64,000 bases of DNA from PSRF01 sp051000815 (GCA_051000815.1 JBPCNX010000024.1:28607-92606); one strand, 5' to 3'. Counted from the first letter of the stretch, positions 35,901 through 43,486 are shown. Translations and numbers: made by a program. The notes: generated by a model from the sequence alone, not told the origin.

Positions 35901-36510
35901 CGGTGCCATTGAGCATCGTTCCGAAGACTTCGATCGTCACTTGGGCGACCACCGGAACGCGCATGCGATGCCTTTTGAAGTGTTCAAAGATCGCAGAGAG
36001 GGCCGCCTTTGTTTGCAGCAAATCCTGACAAGTCTCAACTATCAGCAGATCGGCGCCACCGTCGAGCAATCCGCGCACTTGCTCTGCGTAAGCCGCTTTG
36101 AGATCAGCGAAGGCGATATGACCAAGCGTCGGGAGTTTACGCCCTGGCCCCATAGAGCCCGCAACCCAGCGAGGCTTGTCTTTAGTTGAGTAATCGGCGG
36201 CGACTCGTTTAGCCAGGCTCGCAGCCAGGGCGTTCATCTCGTAAGCCTTATCGCCAATGTCATACTCGGCGAAATCGACAGGCGTACCGTTGAACGAGTT
36301 GGTCTCAATTACGTCGCAGCCGACTTGAAGAAAGGCTGAGTGAACATTCTCAACTGCGTCAGGCCGCGTGACGAGCAGGTTCTCGTTGCAACCCTCGAAT
36401 CGCAGCCCTCCGAAATCATCGAGCGTGAGATTCTGGACCTGCAGATTCGTCCCCATCGCGCCGTCAAAGACGACGATGCGTTCCTTAAGAGTGTCGAGGA
36501 AACTGGACAT
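32974..36510 (-). CDS. metH: Cobalamin-dependent methionine synthase
   Basis: 1178 residues, near the family norm of about 1200. Module order: homocysteine S-methyltransferase (1-~330; zinc Cys in GMNCGTG and GGCCGTTP), pterin-binding methyltetrahydrofolate domain (~335-610; DVNVDFVGRNGESDM), B12-binding cap and Rossmann region (~640-880; DVHDIGKN with the cobalt-ligand His733), and AdoMet activation domain (~945-1178; SFGYPACPD). An Ala/Ser-rich linker of about 50 residues separates the last two. It methylates homocysteine to methionine using B12. A structured minus-strand leader with terminator lies upstream (36633-36801). Confidence 0.97.
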   Translation of the reverse strand: MSSFLDTLKERIVVFDGAMGTNLQVQNLTLDDFGGLRFEGCNENLLVTRPDAVENVHSAFLQVGCDVIETNSFNGTPVDFAEYDIGDKAYEMNALAASLAKRVAADYSTKDKPRWVAGSMGPGRKLPTLGHIAFADLKAAYAEQVRGLLDGGADLLIVETCQDLLQTKAALSAIFEHFKRHRMRVPVVAQVTIEVFGTMLNGTEIGAALTALTPFPIDVIGMNCGTGPRHMTESIRYLCENSPLPVSVLPNAGLPSVLDGKMHYDETPETFTAQVVHFASDFGVNIVGGCCGTTPAHLKLVVEAMQRITPKPREAKLVPAASSIYFQQPYVQDASFLIVGERVNASGSKRMRDLLNAENWDGLVALAREQEREGAHVLDVNVDFVGRNGESDMHELASRLVTNIKLPLMFDSTEWEKMEAGLQHAGGKSILNSTNYEDGVPRFTKVIDLAKRYGASVVVGTIDEEGMARTADGKFAIAKRAYEQATSELNLPASDIFFDPLALPISTGIEEDRRNALETIEGIRRIKQELAGCFTILGVSNISFGLNPASRVVLNSVFLHDAVEAGLDAAIVNASKIEPLNRIGEQELKVARELIYDQRRFDGEVCTYDPLLEFTKLFEGVKAKSSEKASKGATVEERLKNHIIDGEKIGLEDELKTALETHPALDIINDILLDGMKVVGDLFGSGQMQLPFVLQSAEAMKAAVRFLEPFMEKKGGATAKGTMVLATVKGDVHDIGKNLVDIILTNNGYKVVNLGIKQAIENILQSYEEHKADAIGMSGLLVKSTLIMKENLELMNERGINVPVVLGGAALNRRYVDEDLKPLYKGQLFYARDAFAGLHTMDKLMSNGGAAQAAAASAISDSGSAAGSETEDVEDLVGEEAKLGIRKAAKPRATTRGSGDTTHTTRSDVRTDVTIPRAPFYGSRVVENISLDDVFAFANETALFKGQWQFKQGSRPPEEYQAFVRETVRPIYEEMKERSKREQLLTSRVVYGYFPCHSAGNDLIIYQDDEKTERLRFTFPRQPAGKHLCLSDYFAARDSGRMDVVAFHLVTVGKRATEYSQELFKSDNYAEYLYFHGLSVESAEALAELWHKRVREELGIAGSDASEVSKLFHQAYQGSRFSFGYPACPDLEDQTKLFELLDPARIGVELTEEFQLDPEQSTSAIIVHHPEAKYFSIE

Positions 36511-36520
36511 GCAAACTCAA

Positions 36521-36549
36521 ATTGTCGATTGCCGATTTGCCGATTGCCG
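36521..36549. repeat. Heptamer-like repeat between metH and its leader
   Basis: attgtcg, attgccg, atttgccg (one 8-mer), attgccg; a degenerate reverse-complement part (ctgcaaatcggcaattgg, caatcgcaaa) follows at 36597-36630. A smaller member of the repeat-island family, placed between the metH start and the upstream terminator. Confidence 0.7.
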
Positions 36550-36634
36550 ATTATGTCTTTGCCGGCTGGACCATCTTTTGATCGTCAATCCGTGATCTGC
36601 AAATCGGCAATTGGCATCGACAATCGCAAATGTG

Positions 36635-36666
36635 AAAAAGCCCCGCGCTAAACAACGCGGGGCTTT
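36635..36666 (-). terminator. Rho-independent terminator, minus strand
   Basis: A perfect 11-bp stem, aaagccccgcg (36637-36647) with cgcggggcttt (36656-36666), and an 8-base loop. On the minus strand it is followed by five T (36639-36635). On the plus strand only three T follow. It ends a minus-strand transcript upstream of metH, either a separate small RNA or an attenuated metH leader. Confidence 0.85.
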
Positions 36667-36766
36667 CCAAACCCTTTTCGATAAGTCTTATGGGAAAGAC
36701 TCGCCGAGCTGTTTAGCCGATTATTTTACGTGGCCGCAAGTCGCCTTAACTCACCACGTTTGCTCC
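36640..36766 (-). ncRNA. Structured RNA / candidate riboswitch leader upstream of metH
   Basis: Minus-strand RNA of about 130 bases predicted between the promoter (36773-36801) and the terminator. Visible parts: 6-bp hairpin stem (36753-36758 with 36729-36734) closing an 18-base loop that begins gaguuaa; a loop segment gacuugc (36742-36736) able to pair with gcgaguc (36704-36698), giving a pseudoknot; a competing 6-bp hairpin (36701-36696 with 36689-36684); and gcuaaaca (36717-36710), exactly complementary to uguuuagc in the terminator loop (36654-36647). The arrangement is riboswitch-like and vaguely recalls SAM-II, but no class is established. Confidence 0.45.
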
Positions 36767-36772
36767 AAGGTT

Positions 36773-36801
36773 ATTGAAACATCGTGATTCAAGGGTGTCA
36801 A
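36773..36801 (-). promoter_or_regulatory. Sigma-70-type promoter for the metH leader
   Basis: On the minus strand a perfect TTGACA (complement of 36796-36801), a 17-base spacer and TTCAAT (complement of 36773-36778, four of six matches to TATAAT). Transcription would begin near 36766 and run toward metH. Confidence 0.55.
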
Positions 36802-36971
36802 GCGACAGACAACTCGGAGTGTACCCGGGGCGAGAAAGGGAGGACGATTCCCATTCCTACTAAGCCACACTGACAGATTGGTGTTGTTGTCGTGATTTCG
36901 AGGATCGTCTCGTCGCAATTCTCAAAAGAAGATGATCAGCCTCGAATCGGGATCAATGATTGAGCTTTGCC

Positions 36972-37006
36972 TTTACCATTTCCTCTTTACCATTTACCAT
37001 TCCCAC
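36972..37006. repeat. Heptamer array in the coaD 5' region
   Basis: tttacca, tttcctc, tttacca, tttacca, ttcccac: five 7-base units ending two bases before the coaD ATG. There is no purine-rich ribosome binding site; the array occupies its place. The rest of 36667-36971 holds the metH leader and its promoter; nothing else recognised. Confidence 0.8.
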
Positions 37007-37008
37007 CC

Positions 37009-37503
37009 ATGCGGCGCGCCATCTATCCCGGCTCTTTCGATCCCGTCACCAACGGCCACCTCGACATCATAGAGCGGGGCTGCAAACTATTTGATGAAAT
37101 AATCATTGCGATTCTCATCAACCCGGAAAAGCAGCCGTTCTTCACGATTGAAGAACGGCAGCAGATGCTCGCTGAAGTTCTTCAAAAGATTAACCGCGGG
37201 ACTTGTGGCGTCAGAGTCGACGCCTTTGAGGGGCTGCTGGTCCAGTATGCGATCGCGCAGAAGGCTGATGCTATCGTTCGCGGGATCCGGGCAATCTCAG
37301 ATTATGAATATGAGCTGCAAATGGCCCTGATGAATCGCCGCCTTGAGCCGAGTATCGAGACGGTATTCATGATGCCCGCCGAGACTTACACGTACGTCAG
37401 CTCGAGGTTAGTGAAGGAGGTTTTCCAGTTGGGCGGCAAGCTTACGGGCCTGGTGCCGCCGTTGGTTCAAAAACGTATGAAAGAAAAGGTCCGAAAGAGA
37501 TGA
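37009..37503 (+). CDS. coaD: Phosphopantetheine adenylyltransferase
   Basis: 164 residues from the ATG at 37009 (MRRAIYPGSFDPVTNGHLDI), which restores the usual CoaD length; the open frame upstream is repeat. The TNGH nucleotidyl-transferase motif, the VRGIRAISDYEYELQMALMN segment and YTYVSSRLVKEV (ISSSxxR-type) are diagnostic. It makes dephospho-CoA from ATP and 4'-phosphopantetheine. Its stop overlaps the start of the aminotransferase gene (ATGA). Confidence 0.96.
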   Translation: MRRAIYPGSFDPVTNGHLDIIERGCKLFDEIIIAILINPEKQPFFTIEERQQMLAEVLQKINRGTCGVRVDAFEGLLVQYAIAQKADAIVRGIRAISDYEYELQMALMNRRLEPSIETVFMMPAETYTYVSSRLVKEVFQLGGKLTGLVPPLVQKRMKEKVRKR

Positions 37504-38696
37504 CACAGGCTGTTACTTCCATCTTTCCGGTTTCCGAGAATGTTGCGCGGATGAACCCTTCGGCAACGCTTGCAGCCATGCAGGCCGCGGAAGCCATGCG
37601 TGCTGCGGGCGTTAATGTGGTTGACTTCGGGGCCGGCGAGCCTGACTTTGACACGCCCGATAACATCAAGCAGGCGGCTGCGGAAGCGATGCGCGCCGGC
37701 CAAACCAAATACACCCCAACAGCGGGAACAAGGGTCTTGCAGCAGGCAATCATCGACTTTTACGAGAGACAGTTCGAGGCGGGATATGATCGGTCGGAAG
37801 TGATGGCCACTTCTGGCGGCAAGCAGGCAATCTTCAATGCGATCGTAAGCTTAATCAATCCCGGCGATGAAGTGCTGATGGCCAAGCCTTACTGGGTTAC
37901 ATTTCCTGAAATAGTAGTCTTCGCTCGTGGCGTTCCAGTTTTTATCGAAACCGAAGAGAGCGGGTTTGTACTAAATGCTGACCAGGTTGCCCGCGCAATT
38001 ACACCGCGCACAAAGCTGATCATCCTTAATTCCCCCTGCAATCCTTCGGGACGAGTTATCGCTTCCGGCGAGTTTCGCAAGATCATGGAATTGCTTAGCG
38101 ACCGGGGGATCTATGTCGTATCAGACGAATGCTACCTGCGATTTGTATATCCTCCGGCGGAAGTGTTCAGTGCTGCCACTCTGCCGCACGAGCTGCGCAG
38201 CCGCCTCTGCATTGCCGGATCGTTTTCCAAGACTTACGCGATGACCGGTTGGCGTTTGGGTTACGCGCTGGCGTCACGCGAATGGACCAAAGCGATGTCG
38301 AAAGTGCAGAGTCACTGTACGAGCAATCCGAACTCAATTGCCCAGAGCGCCGCGGCCGAAGCCCTCAACGGTCCGCAGGAATCCGTGGGAGCGATGCTGG
38401 CCGAATACACGGCTCGACGCGGCTGGCTGCTGGACGCTCTGAAAGAGATACCTGGTCTGAAATGCGGTGAACCTGAAGGGGCCTTCTATGCCTTCCCCGA
38501 TGTCAGAGGTTGTTTTGGGAAAACAGTGCGAACGTCGGCTGAGTTTGCTCAAAAACTGCTGGAGCAGGAACACACGGTTGTTACTGATGGATTAGGTTTC
38601 GGAAGCGAAGGCTACGTTCGCCTCTCCTACGCCACCTCAATGGAGCAGCTAGAGGAGGGCGTGAAGCGAATCAAGCGATTTGTGGAAAGTCTGTAA
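37500..38696 (+). CDS. Class I/II PLP-dependent aminotransferase (aspartate aminotransferase type)
   Basis: 398 residues, fold type I. FGAGEPDFDTPDNIKQAA, the NSPCNPSGRV loop, SDECYLRF and SFSKTYAMTGWRLGYA with the PLP-binding Lys244 place it in the subgroup Ib aspartate aminotransferases. It probably interconverts aspartate/oxaloacetate or aromatic/prephenate pairs. Co-translated with coaD. A strong terminator follows at 38774. Confidence 0.9.
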   Translation: MTQAVTSIFPVSENVARMNPSATLAAMQAAEAMRAAGVNVVDFGAGEPDFDTPDNIKQAAAEAMRAGQTKYTPTAGTRVLQQAIIDFYERQFEAGYDRSEVMATSGGKQAIFNAIVSLINPGDEVLMAKPYWVTFPEIVVFARGVPVFIETEESGFVLNADQVARAITPRTKLIILNSPCNPSGRVIASGEFRKIMELLSDRGIYVVSDECYLRFVYPPAEVFSAATLPHELRSRLCIAGSFSKTYAMTGWRLGYALASREWTKAMSKVQSHCTSNPNSIAQSAAAEALNGPQESVGAMLAEYTARRGWLLDALKEIPGLKCGEPEGAFYAFPDVRGCFGKTVRTSAEFAQKLLEQEHTVVTDGLGFGSEGYVRLSYATSMEQLEEGVKRIKRFVESL

Positions 38697-38704
38697 GGCA
38701 GAGA

Positions 38705-38772
38705 TGTAACGCAAACTGTTAGTTGGCGCTGGATTCGGAAAGCAAAATCGCAAACTAACAGTTTGCGTTACA
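38705..38772. repeat. 20-bp perfect inverted repeat
   Basis: tgtaacgcaaactgttagtt (38705-38724) and its exact reverse complement (38753-38772). A 19-base copy of the right arm occurs at 30686-30704 and a partial one (tgtaacgcaaa) near 53431. Looks like a REP-type dispersed palindrome. Confidence 0.85.
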
Positions 38773-38773
38773 T

Positions 38774-38817
38774 AAAGCGGCGCTGACTGGCGTCCCGATC
38801 AGCGCCGCTTTGTTTTT
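38774..38817 (+). terminator. Rho-independent terminator
   Basis: A 13-bp perfect stem, aaagcggcgctga (38774-38786) with tcagcgccgcttt (38799-38811), then gtttttatt on the plus strand. It ends the coaD-aminotransferase transcript and separates it from the convergent TonB gene. Confidence 0.88.
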
Positions 38818-38831
38818 ATTCTTACCCTGGC

Positions 38832-40349
38832 TCAGTACAAGTTGAAGTTGTACTCCAATTGAATGTACATCGACACAGGGCGGCCGTCTTTCGTTGCCGG
38901 TGAAAATTTAATCTGACGCGCGGCTGCAATTGCCCGCTCAGTTAAGCCGAAGGGTAAACCGGAGACCGCGCGAATGCTGGTCACCTGGCCGCCAGAGGTA
39001 AACACGGCACGGAGCACAACTGTTCCGACAATCTGATTCTTACGTGCTTCTTCCGTATACTGCGGTTCGGGTTTAGACAAGACACGCGCCTTCGAGCTCA
39101 CTTCCTTGCCGCTGAAAATGCGATTGTAATCGCCACCACCGGGGCCACCCGGCCCGCCCCCGCCGTCGTTGCGGTCGCCTCCGCCGATGTTGCCGCCTCG
39201 TCCGGGCCCAATACCACCGCCCTCGCCAGGTCCAATACCGCCGCCCCTGCCGGTGCCGATGCCATTCCCGGAACCAGGGCCGGAAGAGGGGTCATTACTC
39301 TTGGATTTGAAGTCGCCGTAAGGCAGCACCCGCGCATCGGGTGGAACTAAAAGCGGATCAGCTACTACCGTCGCCGCCACAGGCAGGGATGGATTCTTAA
39401 TCGTGGGTGGCTTCGGATCCGGAGCCACCACCTGGGGAACCGTCAGCGAAGCCTGCGGGGTCTTACCAAACGATGCAGGTTTCTGTTCCTCGCGACCGCC
39501 GCCACCGCCGCCGGCAGCCTTCTCAGGCTTAGGCTTGCTGCCGCCACCGCTTCCCTTGTTCAAACCGGCCGTTCCTGGATCGGGAGTTGGTTGTTCGTCG
39601 GGGATGTCAATCAGCTGATCTACCAACTGCTCATCACTCTTAGCGACTAGCTCAGAACGCTGGCGCGACTGAATACGATCAATCCAGAAAACTCCCAGGA
39701 CCATCGTGATCACCAGGACGAGAGCGGTCAGCACGCCGGTCGCAACGTTTGGTTGCGAAAGGACTTTCCAGCCAGCCTGTCCGTAGCCAACTACCATTCG
39801 CTTCGTAAACCCGAACGGGTCACGCTTGAATTCAGGCCAGGTTAATTCCGAGTTGTGCGCAACCCCCTTGAGCTCCTGAATTAGCCGTTGAGTCACACCA
39901 GCGTCATCAATAAAGGTCAAGTGGTATTCGCCCCGGGGGGCGACGGCGCTTGCCGCCGCAGTGGTGGCAGCAGCGGCGTAGGCCGGTTCGCTGGGTGTGA
40001 ACTCGCTGGGGGTGAAGGCGGCAGTGGCCGGAACGCCTGGCCGAGTGACACTGTCATCGAGTTTCGGGGTAACCGCATTCAGCGGACTCCCGTCCACCGG
40101 ACAAAAACTAAATTTGTCCGCAAACTCTTCCTGGCACGTGGAACAAAACTTCATCGTGACTACCTCATTTTGCCTTAGTGGAAACGGAACCGGCTCTGCA
40201 GCGACGTCCGCGCTCACCAACTCCCTATGATAACTGTTTGAGACGCGCTGATCGAGGGTTATTGATGGCTCCGGCGCCTTCCAGCGCCCCAGCATGCTCC
40301 TTAGCTCGTCTTCCGAAACATATTGATCTCCGGGCTCGATGCTGCTCAT
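38832..40349 (-). CDS. TonB family protein with N-terminal zinc-ribbon-like segment
   Basis: 505 residues. C-terminal TonB domain (~415-505): EPQYTEEARKNQIVGTVVLRAVF and AARQIKFSPATKDGRPV. One transmembrane helix near 207-229 (TGVLTALVLVITMVLGVFWID), then a Pro/Gly-rich linker with GxGxGRGGGIGPGE repeats. The cytoplasmic part holds a Cys4-like motif (FCSTCQEEFADKFSFCPVDG; three Cys visible) and an N-terminal region read in overlap with the ECF sigma gene, which could contact that sigma factor. TonB domains transmit proton-motive energy to outer-membrane receptors. The combination with a sigma partner suggests transmembrane signalling. Confidence 0.85.
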   Translation of the reverse strand: MSSIEPGDQYVSEDELRSMLGRWKAPEPSITLDQRVSNSYHRELVSADVAAEPVPFPLRQNEVVTMKFCSTCQEEFADKFSFCPVDGSPLNAVTPKLDDSVTRPGVPATAAFTPSEFTPSEPAYAAAATTAAASAVAPRGEYHLTFIDDAGVTQRLIQELKGVAHNSELTWPEFKRDPFGFTKRMVVGYGQAGWKVLSQPNVATGVLTALVLVITMVLGVFWIDRIQSRQRSELVAKSDEQLVDQLIDIPDEQPTPDPGTAGLNKGSGGGSKPKPEKAAGGGGGGREEQKPASFGKTPQASLTVPQVVAPDPKPPTIKNPSLPVAATVVADPLLVPPDARVLPYGDFKSKSNDPSSGPGSGNGIGTGRGGGIGPGEGGGIGPGRGGNIGGGDRNDGGGGPGGPGGGDYNRIFSGKEVSSKARVLSKPEPQYTEEARKNQIVGTVVLRAVFTSGGQVTSIRAVSGLPFGLTERAIAAARQIKFSPATKDGRPVSMYIQLEYNFNLY

Positions 40350-40936
40350 TAAGGCCTCTCCAAAGTAACAATTTCCAAGGTACTATTCAAATAGGGTCGC
40401 AACGTGTTGCGCAATCGCTCACGCGCCCGGGAAAGCCGGGCTTTCACCGCCCCCACATCCGTGCCCACAATGCCCGCAATTTCGCTGAGGGCCAATCCCT
40501 CATATTCAAAAAGAACAAGCGCTTCGCGCTGCAACGGCGGCAGACTGAATACCGCCTCTTTCACTTTCAGGGCAAGTTCCTCATCCAGCAATCTACGTAA
40601 GGGTTGTTCCCTTACCGGAACCGGCGGCTCTTCGCCCAAGTCGTCAAGCGACGCTTCCCTGCCTGAGTTGCGAAAGTGTTTAAGGGCTAAATTGCGCGCT
40701 GCCGCATAAAGATAAGTTCGCAACTGACCGCGGGCCGGATTAAAGTTCCCGGGACGCCTGATCAAACTCAAAAAGCAATCGTGGGTTACGTCCTCAGCAA
40801 TTTCAACGGAACCCAGCACGCGGTAAGCGAAACGGAATACCGCATTTCGATGGCGCTCGTATAGTTCGACGAAAGCTGCCTGATCGCCGGCTTCTGCCCT
40901 CTCAACCAAGAGCTCGTCTGAGATTCTCTCTGGCAA
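40349..40936 (-). CDS. ECF-type RNA polymerase sigma factor
   Basis: 195 residues. Region 2 (AFVELYERHRNAVFRFAYRVLGSVEIAEDVTHDCFLSLI) and region 4 (LPPLQREALVLFEYEGLALSEIAGIVGTDVGAVKARLSRARERL) are intact. Stop and downstream start overlap (TAATG), so sigma and TonB-like protein are co-translated; genes in this position often encode regulators of the sigma factor. Directs transcription of an unknown regulon, possibly outer-membrane uptake. Confidence 0.93.
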   Translation of the reverse strand: MPERISDELLVERAEAGDQAAFVELYERHRNAVFRFAYRVLGSVEIAEDVTHDCFLSLIRRPGNFNPARGQLRTYLYAAARNLALKHFRNSGREASLDDLGEEPPVPVREQPLRRLLDEELALKVKEAVFSLPPLQREALVLFEYEGLALSEIAGIVGTDVGAVKARLSRARERLRNTLRPYLNSTLEIVTLERP

Positions 40937-41285
40937 TCAGGCTCCGATCCCGTCAACTACAACCTTCAGTAAGCGCTTCCTACGTTAATTACCGCCAAAC
41001 ATCAAAAAGATACGGCTTTCCCTCAATTTTCCAGATTTCTGCTTTCGCTGGACTCAAAGACCGCCCTGGAGAAGCCGGTTTATGTTCGCGATCAACGATA
41101 GGAACAGAGATGTGGTCACCCACATCCTAGTTCTACCAAGCCTATGATGCATTTACAGGCCAAACGGTTGACGCACAAATATCACGCATCTAAGATGTGG
41201 TTGCTCCCCTAAACTGAGTGAACGCCAAAGTTAAACCTCCAGGTCCCGCGTCGTCCGCCTTGACCGTCCCAGATCGTCACTTTGT
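40937..41285. other. Intergenic region between sigma factor and M16-like gene
   Basis: About 350 bases, divergent promoters expected. A good plus-strand promoter is listed separately at 41168-41196. No ORF of note and no repeats. Confidence 0.5.
41168..41196 (+). promoter_or_regulatory. Sigma-70-type promoter for the M16-like gene
   Basis: TTGACG (41168-41173), 17-base spacer, TAAGAT (41191-41196), about 90 bases before the ATG at 41286. Confidence 0.55.
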
Positions 41286-42701
41286 ATGAAGCCATTTTCC
41301 AAAATCACTCCCATTAAGCTTCCAATCAAGGTGGCTTTAACCGTCTTGCTTTGCCTGGCGGGCGCCCTTCCCGTCGCTGCTCAAACCGCGGAAGAACCGC
41401 AACGGGAGCAACTGCTGAACGGACTTCGGGTTTTGATTTTACCGCGCCCAGGCGCGCGAGAAGTTTTCATGAGCCTTCGAATTCACAGCGGGGCGGCATT
41501 CGATGTGGCCGGAAAAAGCGGAGAAATGGCTGTTCTCGGCGACATTCTCTTCCCCGACCCAACTACACGGGAGTATTTCACTGATGAGATGGGCGGGCGT
41601 CTCGACGTTGACACAGATCTGGATGCAATCACTGTAATAATGCAGGGCAATGCGGATCAGTTCGAACGCATTGTGGAAATTCTTAGAACCGCTCTAGTCA
41701 CGACCCAGATCAGTCCGGAGAATGTCGCCCGGATTCGCGATGGCCGCATAAAAATCGTAAAGGATATAGCCGTCTCACCAGGGGTTCTCGCTGATCGGGC
41801 AATCGCAGCAAGGCTGTTCGGTGAATTTCCTTATGGGCGGCCAGCTACCGGATCGCCCGAAAGCCTCGCTCGTGTGGATCGTGCGGATTTGTTGCTGGCT
41901 CGCGAGCGCTTTCTGAATGCCAATAATGCGACGCTCACCATCATCGGCGGTGTGACTCGCAACAGGGCGGTACGGGCTCTGCGACAACTCCTTGGACCGT
42001 GGCGCAAGAGTGAGCAAATCATTCCCACAACCTTTCGACAGCCAGAGGCGCCTGATCCTCGCCCGCTAATCATTAACGCCCCGGCTGATCAGAGCGCCGA
42101 AGTCAGACTGGCTGTCCGCGGCCTGGGGCGATCAGATCGCGATTTTCAAGCTGCTACGCTCCTTGCTGTGGTCGCGCGGCAACGTTGGGAAAGGCTATCA
42201 CCGGAAATTAGTCGGCGCCCCGTTTTTGTAAGGCACGAGGCCCATGTTCTTCCCGGCATTTTCGTCATGGGCGCCGGGGTGGACAACCTAATGGTTGGTC
42301 AGGCGCTCAAGAAAGCGCGGGAAGTGATGCTGTCGTTAATTGCTAGTCCAATATCCAGCGCGGAATTGGATCAGGCGAAAGCAGAAGTGACAACTCAACT
42401 GGCAAAGGATCTCGCGAGACCGGAAGGTATTGCCCGCGTGTGGCTCGATGTTGATACGTTTGGGTTACCATCAGATCAAACGACACTCTGGACTTCCGTA
42501 ACAACCGCCGATTTGCAGCGCGTCGCCGCCAGACTCTTTCGTGATGTCCCCATCGCGTCGGTAGTTCTGGGAGACTCGAAACAACTACAAGCAGCTCTTG
42601 GGCCCAGCGTGAAGGTGGAATTGATGGGCGAGTTGGAGCGTCCCACAAGTAAATCCGAAACCAAACCAACGATGACGATTCCGTCGAAGAAACCGGAGTA
42701 A
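41286..42701 (+). CDS. Exported M16 peptidase-like protein lacking the zinc motif
   Basis: 471 residues with a signal peptide (VALTVLLCLAGALPVAAQ). The M16 fold is suggested by LNGLRVLILPRPGAREVFMSLRIHSGAAFD, ERFLNANNATLTIIGGV and the C-terminal RVAARLFRDVPIASVVLG. Where active members have HxxEH, the sequence reads GKSGEMAVLGDILFP, so no zinc site is visible. It is therefore probably a non-catalytic M16 subunit or substrate-holding relative. No active M16 partner is in the window. Confidence 0.8.
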   Translation: MKPFSKITPIKLPIKVALTVLLCLAGALPVAAQTAEEPQREQLLNGLRVLILPRPGAREVFMSLRIHSGAAFDVAGKSGEMAVLGDILFPDPTTREYFTDEMGGRLDVDTDLDAITVIMQGNADQFERIVEILRTALVTTQISPENVARIRDGRIKIVKDIAVSPGVLADRAIAARLFGEFPYGRPATGSPESLARVDRADLLLARERFLNANNATLTIIGGVTRNRAVRALRQLLGPWRKSEQIIPTTFRQPEAPDPRPLIINAPADQSAEVRLAVRGLGRSDRDFQAATLLAVVARQRWERLSPEISRRPVFVRHEAHVLPGIFVMGAGVDNLMVGQALKKAREVMLSLIASPISSAELDQAKAEVTTQLAKDLARPEGIARVWLDVDTFGLPSDQTTLWTSVTTADLQRVAARLFRDVPIASVVLGDSKQLQAALGPSVKVELMGELERPTSKSETKPTMTIPSKKPE

Positions 42702-42757
42702 TCGCAAATCTATCGCAATCTGCTTGCAACCATACCTCAATCGATTTTCGCTTAACT

Positions 42758-43486
42758 GTGTCTGACACTCGCAAGGCAATCGAGAATGAGCACGCGAATC
42801 GCGTGCGCGAGATGTTTGCAACGATTGCTGTTCGTTACGATCTTCTAAACCATCTGCTTTCAGGCCAGATGGACAAGCGTTGGAGGAGACTAGTCGCGAA
42901 GCGACTGCGACAGAGTCTCGGCGCCGGGCAAGTGAAGATCCTCGACGTTGCTTGTGGCACAGGCGATCTTTCGCTGGAGTTGTTTGAAACGATTAAAGCG
43001 CGAGTTGTTGGCACTGACTTTTGCCGACCGATGCTGGACATCGCTGCGAAAAAATTTGCCAGAGGCCAATCGGCAATACCGCTGATCGAAGGAGATGCCT
43101 TACGACTACCGTTCCTTGATTGCTCCTTCGACGGCGTGACAATCGCATTTGGGCTACGCAATCTGTCAGATGTTGAGAGAGGACTGTCCGAGTTGCTACG
43201 GGTCTTGAAGCCGGGAGGCAGTCTCGCAGTGTTGGAGTTTTCCAAGCCGGTCATCCCCGGGTTTAGTTTTCTGTTCAAAGCATATTTCACCAGGTTATTG
43301 CCCTTGGTCGGGGGATTGCTGAGCGGGTCGAAGCGCGCTTATCGATATTTGCCGGATTCGGTTTCACGGTTCCCCGATCAGAAAGAGCTTGCAGAAACTA
43401 TGCAGCGGGCGGGATTTGATCGGGTGCAGTTTCAGAACTTGACCGGAGGAATTGCGGCGCTGCATCTGGGGATGCGGCCGCACTAA
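42758..43486 (+). CDS. ubiE: Demethylmenaquinone/ubiquinone methyltransferase
   Basis: 242 residues from GTG. UbiE/MenG signatures: MFATIAVRYDLLNHLLSGQMDKRWR, SAM-binding LDVACGTGDLSLEL, and GVTIAFGLRNLSDVERGL. It methylates demethylmenaquinol in quinone synthesis using S-adenosylmethionine. In an acidobacterium the product is most likely menaquinone. Stands 56 bases after the M16-like gene in the same direction. Confidence 0.93.
   Translation: MSDTRKAIENEHANRVREMFATIAVRYDLLNHLLSGQMDKRWRRLVAKRLRQSLGAGQVKILDVACGTGDLSLELFETIKARVVGTDFCRPMLDIAAKKFARGQSAIPLIEGDALRLPFLDCSFDGVTIAFGLRNLSDVERGLSELLRVLKPGGSLAVLEFSKPVIPGFSFLFKAYFTRLLPLVGGLLSGSKRAYRYLPDSVSRFPDQKELAETMQRAGFDRVQFQNLTGGIAALHLGMRPH

Noticed and set aside
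36684..36758. Pistol ribozyme in the metH leader
   Set aside because: A cgugg..ccacg hairpin followed by an A-rich linker is reminiscent, but the loop is too long and the expected pseudoknot and downstream conserved bases are missing. A riboswitch/attenuator reading fits better.
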